Position numbers and translations under genes: made by a program. Of a stretch of 64,000 nt of DNA, positions 36,001 to 47,300 are shown piece after piece; the stretch's first letter is position 1; each line of letters opens with the position of its first letter. Source of the DNA: Nelumbo lutea. Its lineage: Eukaryota; Streptophyta; Magnoliopsida; Proteales; Nelumbonaceae. The notes below the pieces were generated by a model. That model had not been told where the DNA came from, did not search any database, and was given only the letters and a program-made list of their open reading frames with translations. Location: assembly GCA_022828595.1 (NCBI GenBank), contig JAKGHH010000008.1:742728-806727 (forward strand), written 5' to 3'.

Positions 36001-39000
36001 TTTCTATTTTATCTTCTTTCTATTTTCTTTTCTTTCTATTTTTCTTTCTTTCTTTCTATCTTTCTTTCTTTCTATTTATTGCAGCAGCTTACTGTATAAA
36101 TATGCCCATTGGCAATAGAATGAAACATATCAGTATTCTACCATTCCAAAACATGGTATCGGAGCTCTAGGTTTGTCAACCTTAAGATTTTTTCGGCCTT
36201 CATTGCCAGTTTTTTTGTGTTTTTCTCTTCTGGCCTTCAGTGTTGATCTGTAACCAGAAGTGTTCCTTTATTCTCCTTTCCCGCTGGCCTTATTTTTCCT
36301 CCATTAACAATGTCCGACATGACTGCAACAAGTGCTCCTGTCCAAACCGATGAAGGAGCAAGAAATTCTCATCCTCACACTGGTGATTTGCAGAATATTC
36401 AGGCAACATATAGACTGAATGGCCAGAATTACTTGAAGTAGTCACAACTAGTGCGTACCTATTTGAAGGGAAAATGAAAAATTAGTCACCTCCTTGGAAC
36501 ATGACCAAGGTTGGGCGAGCCAAATTTTGATGCTTGGGACGAAGAGGACTCCATGATTATGTCATGGTTGTGGAGTTCAATGACACCCGAGACAGTGATA
36601 CTTGTATGTTTCTTCCCTCTACAAAGGCTATTTGGGATGCTGTCCAACAAACCTATTCCAAAGCCCATGACGCTTCTCGTGTCTATGAGGTCAAAGTGAA
36701 GACTGTGGTGGCCAAACAAGGGAGCAGGAGTGTTACAGAGTATGCAAATCTGTTGCAAAATTTATGGCATGAGTTTGATCATTATCGGGTTCTTGAGACA
36801 AAGTGCGCAGATGATGCTGTGATCTTGAAGAATTTTATTGAAAGAGATAGGGTGTATGATTTTTTGGTCGGACTGAATGCTGAATTTGATCAGGTCCGAA
36901 TACAAATTCTTGGCAAAGAAGAAGTGCCTCCATTGAATGAAGTCATAGCCCTTGTCAGAGCTGAGGAAAGCAGCCGTGGAATCATGCTTGAGCCTAAAGA
37001 TCCCGAAGGCTCAGCCATGGTGGCAAGGGGAGGAAGTTACAGTGGTTCAAAGGGTGAGAACAATCACAACTTGGCTCGTGACACAACCACTCGTGACTCT
37101 AACGATAACCTCTGGTGCACCTATTGCAAGAAGCCCAGACACACGAAAGATCGGTGCTGGAAACTTCATGGGAAACCTCCCACATCCAGCAAGGAATGGG
37201 GAAATCGAGGAGTTTCAAAAGGAGTTCAACAGGCCCATAATGTCTCCACAACCCCGCAGCAAGAACACTCAAGTCAGGGACCATTTAATGATGAAGAAAT
37301 TGAAAGGCTAAGGTGCTTCCTGAAATCCTTGAAACCAGGAAGTGGTTCTACCTCTCTTGCTCTCTCAGGTGAGTCTTTATCTCTAGGATTACATGCCTCG
37401 GCTAGTGTTTTTCCATGGATTCTTGATTCTGGAGTTACTGGCCACATGACACCCTCTTCACTACATTTTCTCACCTATACACCCTGTCCTAGTAATAGAT
37501 AAATTTCTGTTGCTGATGGTTCTTTCACCACAGTGGCAGGGATTGGGAATATTCAAATTACTCCATCCCTATTACTTAAAAATGTGCTTCATGTTCCTAA
37601 GTTATCCACTAGCCTTATCTCTATACATAAACTCACCCAGGATGTGAACTACAATGTTGTGTTCTTCCCTTCTTACTGTGTATTTCAGGACCTGGTTTTG
37701 GGGAAGAAGATTGGACTTGCTTAGGAAAGAGATGGACTCTACTACCTTGAAGCAACCATCAAATCATCTCACACTGTTATGCATGTCACACACGAGTCAT
37801 TCTTATCTACCTCCAGTAAAGATTTAATTTGGCGTCATCATTTTTGTTTGGTCATCCTTCATTTCCTATTTTAAAAACAATGCTTCCTTGTTTAAAGGAA
37901 TTGATGTTGAAACCTTTCATTGTGATGTTTGTGAACTTGCTAAGCACAAAAGGGTTTCTTTCCCAATCAACAATAAAAGATCTTCAACTCCTTTTTATTT
38001 GATTCATTCGGATATATGGGGCCCTTCTCAAATTCCCAACATTACTGGTTCCGGATGGTTCGTCACCTTTATTGATGATTGCACTAGGGTCACATGGACT
38101 TTTCTTCTTAAGTCTAAGTTTGATGTGGGTACGATTCTTCCCAACTTTCATAACATGGTCCAAACTCAGTTTGGTGTGAGAATTAAAAGGTTTCGATCTG
38201 ATAATGCTACAAATTATTTTAATCAGAATTTGTCCCCATTTTTCCAGAAAGAAGGCATTGTGCATGAATCCTCCTGTGTTAACACTCCTCAACAGAATGT
38301 GGTAGCTGAGAGAAAAAATGGCCATCTTTTGCAAACCACCCGACCCTTTCTCTTTCAAAATCAGGTGCCAAAACAATATTGGGGGGAAGCTGTCCTTACT
38401 GCTGCCTACACCATAAATAGACTACCATCTAAAGTTCTTGACAACCGAAGCCCAATACAAGTCCTTTCTCAAATTTACCCTGATATTCGAGCCTCAAATA
38501 ATCTCACACCAAGAGTTTTTGGCTGCACTGCCTTTGTTCATGTCCATAATAAGGGAAAATTAGACCCACGAGCAATCAGGTGTGTCTTCTTGGGATATTT
38601 CCCAATTCAGAAAGGTTATAAATGTTATCATCCAGCCACCAGAAAATTCTACACCTCCATCGATGTCACATTTGGGGAAGGAAAATCTTTTTTCACTCAA
38701 CCTTATCTTCAGGAGGAGCCCTCATTAATGGAAGATAAGGCCTTGGATCTACTCTCCCTAGATGTATTACCCTCCTCACAGACATTCAATCGTCAAGAAT
38801 CACATCCCTCTGAGTCACATTCCTCTGAGCCCCACATTCCTGAGTCTCAACAAGAGTCAAACAACCCGACCATTGAACCAAATTCGGACATTGTTAACCC
38901 CACGAATGATGTGCATGATAATGTGAGATATGTGCAGGTTTACTCTAGGAGGAAAAATCCAGATCATCAACCTGTGCAAGTTCAAAATTCAACTCCTAAT

Positions 39001-41298
39001 CCTAGAACTGAGGGATGCTTAGATCCTGAATCTACACCTTCACAGTCTGAGTGTGAGTATGACCTACCTATTGCATTGAGAAAAGGAACCAGAGAATGTA
39101 CCAAACGCCCATTGTACCCTTTAGCCAAATATGTATCATTCCAAAGATTCTCTAAATCCCACAAAAAAGTTTTCTAGCCAGCCTTAACACCATTCCAATT
39201 CCTAATACTCTAGCCAAGGCCCTTTTTAATAAGGAGTGGAGAAAAGCCATGAGAGTGGAAATGGAGGCATTAGAAAAAAACAACACATGGAAAGTTGTGG
39301 ATCTACCAAGAAACAAGAAGACGGTAGGTTGTAAATGGGTGTTCACAATTAAGTACAAATCTGATGGGTCATTAGAAAGGTACAAAGCACGCTTGGTAGC
39401 CAAGGGATATACACAGACTTATGGGGTAGATTATCAGGAGACTTTTGCCCCAGTAGCTAAAATGAATACAGTAAGGGTGTTACTGTCGTTGGCTGCTAAC
39501 TATAATTGGGATTTGCAACAATTTGATGTAAAAAATGCGTTTCTCCGTGGTGATCTAGAAGAGGAGATATACATGAACATTTCACCGGGTTTTGGAGAAG
39601 GCATTAAAGGGAACAAAGTTTGTCGGTTGAAGAAAGCACTATACGGTCTCAAACAATCTCCGAGAGCATGATTTGGAAGGTTTACGAAGGTAATGCTGAG
39701 TACAGGTTACAAGCAAAGTCAAGGTGACCACACATTGTTTATCAAACACACAGCCTCAGGGGGAGTTACTGCACTATTAGTCTATGTGGATGATATAATC
39801 GTTACTGGGAATGATAAAAAGGAGAAGGAAGCATTGAAAAACTGCCTTGCCAGAGAATTTGAGATAAAAGACCTGGGGAGACTAAAGTATTTTCTCGGAA
39901 TTGAAGTTGCGCATTCTAAACAAGGCATCTTTATCTCTCAACAAAAGTATGTTGTTGATCTTTCGAGAGAAATAGGAAATATGGCATGTAAACCAGCTTC
40001 CATGCCTATAGATCCCAATCATAAACTTGGAGAAGCTCATGAGAATGCAATTGTAGACAAGGAGATGTTCCAAAGACTAGTTGGAAAACTCATTTATCTT
40101 GCACATACACGACCGGATATTGCATATGCTCTAAGTGTACTAAGTTAGTTTATGCATAATCCTAAAGAAGTTCATCTGCAGGCTGCTCATCGAATTCTGC
40201 ACTATTTGAAAGCCAATCCAGGAAAAGGAATTTTATTCAGAAGAAATGGAGGACTGACTCTTGAAGCATATACAGATGCCGATTATGCAGGATCTCCAGT
40301 AGATAGATGGTCCACTTCTGGTTACTGTACCTTCTTAGGAGGAAACTTAGTCACTTGGAGGAGTAAGAAGCAAAATGTAGTGGCTCGGTCAAGTGCAGAG
40401 GTAGAATTCAGGGCTATGGCACAAGGAGTGTGTGAATTGCTTTGGTTGAAGATAATTTTAGAAGACCTGAAGATTCCACGAGAAGAGCCTATGAAACTAT
40501 ATTGTGACAACAAGTCAGCCATCAATATTGCTCACAATCCTGTTCAACATGACAGGACGAAGCACATCGAAATTGACCGACACTTTATAAAAGAGAAACT
40601 GGACAACAAGTTGATTTGCACTCCCTATGTGTCTACAAAAGGACAACTGGCTGATGTACTTACTAAAGGGCTCAATAGTATAGGCTTTCGGAGAATTATA
40701 GCCAAGCTGGGAATGGAGGATCTCTATTCACCAGCTTGAGGGGGAGTGTTGGAAAATGTGGGGTTACTGGTTCAGATCTGAAAATAGAATTGTATATATT
40801 CCTAGGATTGTGGAAATTGATTTAGAAAGTTTTTTCTTTCTATTTCTTTCTTTCTATTTTCTCTTCTTTCTATTTTTTCTTCTTTCTATTTTCTTTTCTT
40901 TCTATTTTTCTTTCTTTCTATCTTTCTTTCTTTCTATTTATTGCAGCATCTTACTGTATAAATATGCCCATTGGCAATAGAATGAAACATATCAGTATTC
41001 TACCATTCCAAAACAGAATCAAATTTGGAACGATGAGGTCCATGAATCTGAATGAAGAAAGTACATCATTAAAGTCTTAAGGGGAATAGTAAACAACTCC
41101 TGTCAAGACTGCTGGAACAGACCAACAGAAGGCAGTTAATCAGTTTTACAAGAGGAACAAAAGGCAATTAATCAGTTTTACAAGAGGAAGCCACATCAGC
41201 ACAACTAACCATCCACTTGTAACAACTATAACAATCAAGATTGTAAAACTATAAGTAGTAGAGCTGAAAAGGAATAAGGGAAGGACTCTTTCACCATT

Positions 41299-41342
<44 letters not shown>

Positions 41343-44300
41343 TCCAAGAATTCAGGAGGTTGGCTCCTCGAAGAGCCCTGAGTTAGGTAGGTTCCTAACA
41401 ATTTGGTATCAGAGCTAGTATGACCAACACAAGAAACACGTCAGTAGACACTCGAATGGATCAAATGGAGGTAGAGATCCATCGAATTTCTTCAGATCTC
41501 AAAGAAATGAAGGAAGGCTTCACTGCTCTTCTCCTTCGACTAGAGCAGGGGGCAACGAACACTGATAGAGGAAGCCAAAAAGAGCGCTGCAATGAAAACA
41601 ACTGCAGAACAAGGGCGGCAACAAGAATAGCCAAAATCGACTTCCCCATCTTCTCAGGCGGCGACCCAACTCCCTGGATTCTCAGAGCCGAAAGGTATTT
41701 CGATTACCATGAAACATCGGGGCAAGATAGGGTAGCTCTAGCTTCTGCGCATCTTGAAGGAGAAGCTATCCTCTGGTTTCAATGGTACAGAAGGGGGCAC
41801 CCTCGTCAAACCTGGGCAGACTTCACGGACGCTATGACTGTTCGTTTTGGATCATCTGGGTTCGAAGATCTTGATGAAAATTTGGCAAAGCTGCGGCAAG
41901 TGGGATCAGTAAAGGAATACCAGATGGAGTTTGAATGGCTGGCCGTGAGAGTCCAAGGGTGGATGGAGAAGGCATTGGTGGGAAGCTTTGTCGGCGGCCT
42001 AAAAGAAGAACTGCGACTGGAAGTGAAAGCGATGCAACCCACTTCGGTCATCAATGAGGCAACACTAGCAAGATTGTACGAGGACAAGTTCAGTCGAGCA
42101 AGAAAGGTGCAGCGACCATGGGGTCCAGAAGCAAGAAGGGAGCAAGAAAGGACGACAACACCAGACAAGGAGGAAGGAGTACTGGGCCCAGGCCCACTGG
42201 TTCCTTTCAAACGGCTGACTTGGGCAGAGATGCAAGCCCCTAGAGACAAAGGTCTCTGTTACAACTGCGAAGAGAAATTTGAGTTGGGCCATTGCTGCAG
42301 GAAACAACAAGCGTTTCTCCTCCAAACAGATGCCGAAGAGGAAGACGACATCACCGGTTGCGGAGAATCTAACCCAGGGTGGGAAATACAATCCAATGGC
42401 ACGCCTGAAATATCCTTACAAGCCTTTACGGGACTTGCGTCCCCTCAAACAATGAGAGTTGTAGGGCTGATTCTAGGAAGCCAAGTGTCAATCCTCATAG
42501 ATAGTGGCAGCTCCCTTAATTTCATAACTCAAGTCTTGGTGGATAAAATGGGACTTTTGGTTCAACCAACAACGGCCTTTACGGTTCATGTGGCCAACGG
42601 TAACAACCTATCTTGCAATAGCATTTGCATGGGCCTACCACTAAAGATTCAGGGTCATCTATTTGCAGTGGACCTATATCCTCTCCATCTCAGTGGAGCA
42701 GACGTGGTGCTAGGCATTCAATGGTTAAGACAACTAGGACCCGTGGTCTGTGACTGGGCCCGTCTCACCATGGACTTCACATAAGGAAACTCTACAGTCC
42801 ATCTACAAGGGAAAATATGCAAGGGCCCAAGGCCCATTAGTCTTGCAACCTTTACAAAGCAAAGAGGAGATCCAGATCAGCCCATATTCATGCACATGGA
42901 CTCAAATTTTCCTACTTAGATCTGCGATCAAATTTTCCTACATTAAACCTTGAGGGCAAGGTCGCTCTAAAGGAAGGGGGGATTGTCAAGACTGCTGGAA
43001 TATACCAACAGAAGACAGTTAATCAGTTTTACAAGAGGAGGCCACATCAGCACAACTAACCTTCCACTTGTAACAACTGCCATCCACTTGGAACAACTGT
43101 AACAATCAAGATTGTAAAACTATAAGTAATAGAGCAGAAAAAGAACAAGGGAAGGACTCTTTCAGCATTAAACTCTCTCTCTCTCTCTCTCTCTCTCCTT
43201 CCAAGAATTCAGGAGGTTGGCCCCTCGAAGAGCCCTGAGTTAGGCAGGTTCCTAACAACTCATAATAGGGTAAATGGAACTTTCATGTCTAGAACTTGTG
43301 AAGGAACTCGACTGATGAGATACACAACTATATGAATAACATCTCCCTAGAAATGTATAGGTACATTGGAGTTGAGCATAATGCTTCTAGCCACCTCCAA
43401 TATATGCCTATTCTTCCTCTCAGCGACCCCATTTTGCTGAGGTGTATGGGGGCAGGTGCTCTAGTGGATAATTCCATGGTCAAGGAAATATGAAGCCAAT
43501 GGTTTTGAAAAATACTCTTTAGCATTATCGGATCTGAAAATTTTGATTTTGACCCCAAACTAGGCCGAAACCATTTGATGGAAGATCCAAGTCAAGGTAG
43601 GAACCTCATCTCGAGAACGCATAAGGTAAACCCATGAAAAACGAGTATAGTCATCAATAAACAACAAGAGATATCTGTGTCCCCCCATAGCTATGATGTG
43701 ATATGGTCCTTAAACATCTGTATGCACAATTTCAAAAGGAATGCTACTTCTTTTATTGCTCAAAGAATAGGTTGTTCTACAATGCTTTGCAAGTTTACAC
43801 AACTTTTACATTTCAAAAAAAACTTTTTAGCTCATTTTTCATGGGTTGTTCAACAAGAAATATCTGTGAAAGTTTTCACAACTTTCACAAAGAATAGGCT
43901 GTTCTACAATGCTTTTTAGCTCCCTCCTTTGTAGTTCTGCTCAATCATGAATAAAATTCATTGTTATTGATAAAAAAAAAACTCACATTTCAAACTAGAC
44001 ATATGGAATGACTCAAACAAACTGGGAAACAAACTCTTTAAAGACCTAAATGACAAATGACCTAACTGATTATGCCAAAGCATAACCTGACTCACAGACT
44101 GAGAAACAAAAGACCTCCCAACTTCTCTATCTTCCCTATGTGAGCTCCCTCCAAGCAGGTAGATTCCATTAGTCTCACGAGTAATCCCAATCACCTGCCT
44201 TGTCTCCAAATCTTGAAAAAGACATCGATCAAGAAAGAAAGTCACTGAACAGTTTTGATTTTTATTGGTGCTACTAACTGAAAGCAAGTTGGTACTAAGT

Positions 44301-47300
44301 TTAGGAACATGCAAAACTGAGGACAAAGAGATGGCATTAGACAATTTTATATCTCCCTTGCCAAAAATGGGAACAAGGGAGCTATCAGCAATAGACACTT
44401 TGTCTCTGCTAGAGGATAAGTAATTAGTAGTAAACAGTGAGGACAAGCTAGTCATATAGTCAGATGCACTTGAATCTATAACTCAACAAGGTTCATTTGT
44501 ACTTGGGGTTGAGGCGTGATATGCTGAAGTCCATGTACTTGAATGAGCAAATGCTGAAGTGGGAGTAGGAGATGTTGTAACTGGTGGTTGAGATGAGGAT
44601 GCTAAGTGCCAGCTTCACTTTCCAATTGAGTCGGAGCAGCCTGGACAACAACTAAAGTGTCTAGGGATGCGACTCTTGTGCTGGATGAGGGTGCACCATT
44701 AGTAGTGATAGCCACATTGGCATTTCCCTTTTTGTTTTTGAGCTTTGCTAGAATTAGATGTGGATGTAACTTCCAACAGGTATCTTTGGTATGCTTTGGT
44801 TTCTTGCAAGGTTCACACACTAACTTCCTCTTATCTTCCTTCTTCATATCCCTCTCCTTGTCACCCTCAAACTTTAGTTTCACTACTGCTAAGGCTGATT
44901 CCATAGGTTGATATTGCAACATAACCTTTCTACTACTTTCTTCATTGTGCACTAAAGAGTAGGCTTGTGACAAGGTCACACTTTCTTTGTGAGGAGTAGT
45001 TGTCTCACAATATCATATTCCGAATTCAGACTAGCTAGGAATTCAAAGACCCTATTGGTTTCAACTTGTTTTTTGTAGGTTTGTACATCCCTGACTTTCC
45101 CACTCAATTGTATCTAGGTGATCAATTTCATGCCACAAGGATTTCTCTCCTTGCTTAAGATTGTTACTAAACATTTCAGCTCATTGGCCCTAGCAACATT
45201 AAATGGTTGGGAGTAAGTTTCTTTCATGATATCCCATATCTCCTTAGCAGTTTTTGCCCACAAGTAATTTCGGCTAATGTGAGGTTGCATGGAGTTGCGC
45301 AGCCAAGTCATGACCAAATGGTTCTCCTGAACCCATTTGGAATATGTTGGGTCTTCCTTGGTTGGTTCCTTTATATCCTCCATCACATAACTCAATTTTC
45401 CTCTACCCCCAATAGCCATCATGGCCGACTGATCCCATTCCAAGTATTTTGGTACGTCAAATTTGACAGTGGTAATCTGAAACGTGTTCTCAGTCATGTT
45501 TCCAGTACCACCAGCCCCCAAAACACTTTCCACTTGATTTCTAAACTCCATTCCTGCCATCTCTTTCAATAAATTGATCAAAAGGGAGCCCCTTTTATGC
45601 TGAAACAGATGTAATTAGACCCAGAAATTGCTAACAGCCGACCTAGAAGGTTGAAATAGGTCTAGCAATCACCCAGAAATATTGGGACAGGTCTAATAGT
45701 CTCCCAGAAACCAATATCACTCGATCTGAAATACCGAGGCAGGTCTAACTGTTACCCAGAAACTGATAACAGTCATAAATTTAGGATTAAAAAATGAGAA
45801 CTGGTTGTAGGTAAAAAAAAAACCCTAAAAAATTCAAAGAAAACAGAAAAACTCCCAGCTACTCCTTCCAGATTACTCAAATCAATCTCTGATTGAAGTC
45901 GATCTCAAAAACAAACAGAAACTTTCTCAGAAAAGTCTGGTCGCCACCTCCAATCCACAGTCTGAACCCTATTCTTGAACTTTGTTCCTTTCCCCTGATT
46001 CTTCCTGATCATTGGACACATTCCAAGGCTCTACAATCCCTTGGGCATCTGCTGCACCCTACCAGCAATCTCCAAGAACTATCCAATTGACTTATCTTTG
46101 CTAAAACTTCCAACCCTAGGAAGTTCTCATGCAGTCGCCCTGATTAGACTCACATGAGAAGCCTTAGGTTGGCTCTGATACCAACTTGTCTAGTAAGACT
46201 GCAATCAGTCCTAGTTTAGATGTGAAATAAACAAGGAAGAATGCAGAGAATAAAAGAAGAAGAAGAAGAAGAAGAAGAAGAAGAAGAAGAGGAGAAAAAA
46301 TTCATAGAAGAGTGTGGGTCATAACTGAGGTTGTCGCCCCACTCAACTATTTATATTAATGATTTAAAACGGGGTAAAAAACCAGAACTCCCTACTGCTT
46401 ACATAAGCTAAAAGATAACAGAAAATAACTACCAACTAATCCAGCTAACATACTAACAGCAACATAAGCAACATAAACAGACATGCAGCAGTGGGGACCA
46501 CATTATTGTTCTACATCTCTACAGCATTTAGATTTGCCTCATGAGAGTTTGATGGCTTTTGGATATACACTTGATGGCATTGGTTGATCCTTGTGGCGGT
46601 GAATATACATGTTACTCTCAAGATGATGATGTGATGAAGGAGCTGACTTAAACTTTGGAATGGGCAATTGAAACTACACTTGCCTCCTCTCCATACACTT
46701 TCCTCGAGGAGAGGTGCGAAGAATGGATGAGACTAGAAGAATGAGACAACCATGGAGATAAATGTATTTTAAGAATTGATTGTAAATATGTACAAATGTA
46801 CAAATACTAATTTTATACATGTACACTTGTACATAAAATTAGAAAAAAAGGTATTTTTATATAAATATAATATATATATGTATGTAATTGATTGGATGGA
46901 CTCAGTTGGTTGGGCATGCTCGGGCTACCTATGGCCTTAACCCAAGCCCAACCCATGTTTGGGTCAGACTGAAGTTTTCTGGCCCAAGCCCAGCCTGCAA
47001 CTCGAAAACTTAGGCCCAACTCATGCAAAAACTTGGCTTGGGTCCGGTTGGTCTCGGGTTGGCCCTGCCCAAGTTGCACCCCTATTTGTGGATAAAACAC
47101 TTACAATTGAAGACATGGATGAGGTTTGGGTGTATTGCTTGGGTTTTTGTTGGGCTTTGGGCTATTGTGTTTTCTGGTTATTTCATCTTTTTGCTGTCTT
47201 GGATTGTTATGGGTAAGGGGTTTTCGTTTAGTTGTTTTTTTTTTTTTAGTTTGATGGTTGATTTGGGTTTGTTTTGTTCTCATTGGGTTTTTGTTTGGTT

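Larger units (their letters stand above)
35880..41015 (+). mobile_element. Full-length Ty1/copia retrotransposon, nested, exact TSD
   Basis: GAATC is duplicated at 35875-35879 and 41016-41020. LTRs of 274 and 269 bp (TGTTGGAAAATGTGG...TTCCAAAACA) are nearly identical outside the TTTCT-rich tract. The PBS TGGTATCGGAGC begins at 36154 (one change from the tRNA-Met site TGGTATCAGAGC). The PPT TTGAGGGGGAG ends at 40746. Gag, protease, integrase, RT and RNase H are in copia order. It interrupts the outer copia between its RT and integrase remnants. Confidence 0.92.
41101..43257 (+). mobile_element. Short gag-protease-only LTR retrotransposon (TR-GAG-like)
   Basis: LTRs 41101-41400 and 42984-43257 (TGTCAAGACTGCTGG...GTTCCTAACA). 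PBS TGGTATCAGAGC at 41404-41415 exactly matches the tRNA-Met type. PPT AAAGGAAGGGGGGAT ends at 42983. The 1.58-kb interior contains one open gag-protease frame and nothing of RT, RNase H or integrase. Flanks ACTCC (41096-41100) and ACTCA (43258-43262) differ at one of five bases. The PR and gag types are Ty3/gypsy. Confidence 0.85.
33443..46523 (-). mobile_element. Outer Ty1/copia retrotransposon, carrying two nested LTR elements
   Basis: LTRs at 33446-33791 and 46187-46523 share long stretches such as AGTAAGACTGCAATCAGTCC and CATAAACAGACATGCA. On the minus strand the order is right LTR, PBS (TTGGTATCAGAGCC, complement at about 46171-46184), gag, protease, integrase, RT, RNase H, PPT (complement of CTCCTCCTCAAG near 33793), left LTR. 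This is a complete copia layout of about 5.8 kb once the insertions 35880-41015 and 41101-43257 are removed. All coding parts are broken. The TSD is uncertain: GTATT at 33438-33442 against GCATT at 46524-46528, if the LTR is taken to begin ACTTGTC. Confidence 0.78.

Noticed and set aside
36061..36090. CRISPR-like direct repeats in TTTCT-rich tracts
   Set aside because: A simple pyrimidine repeat inside a plant LTR; no spacer structure, and the genome is eukaryotic.
38000..38376. 130-codon minus-strand ORF over copia integrase
   Set aside because: Antisense shadow of the integrase frame.
46254..46290. (GAA)n as a stand-alone expanded repeat
   Set aside because: It lies inside the right LTR of the outer copia; the left LTR has a purine-rich tract in the same place.
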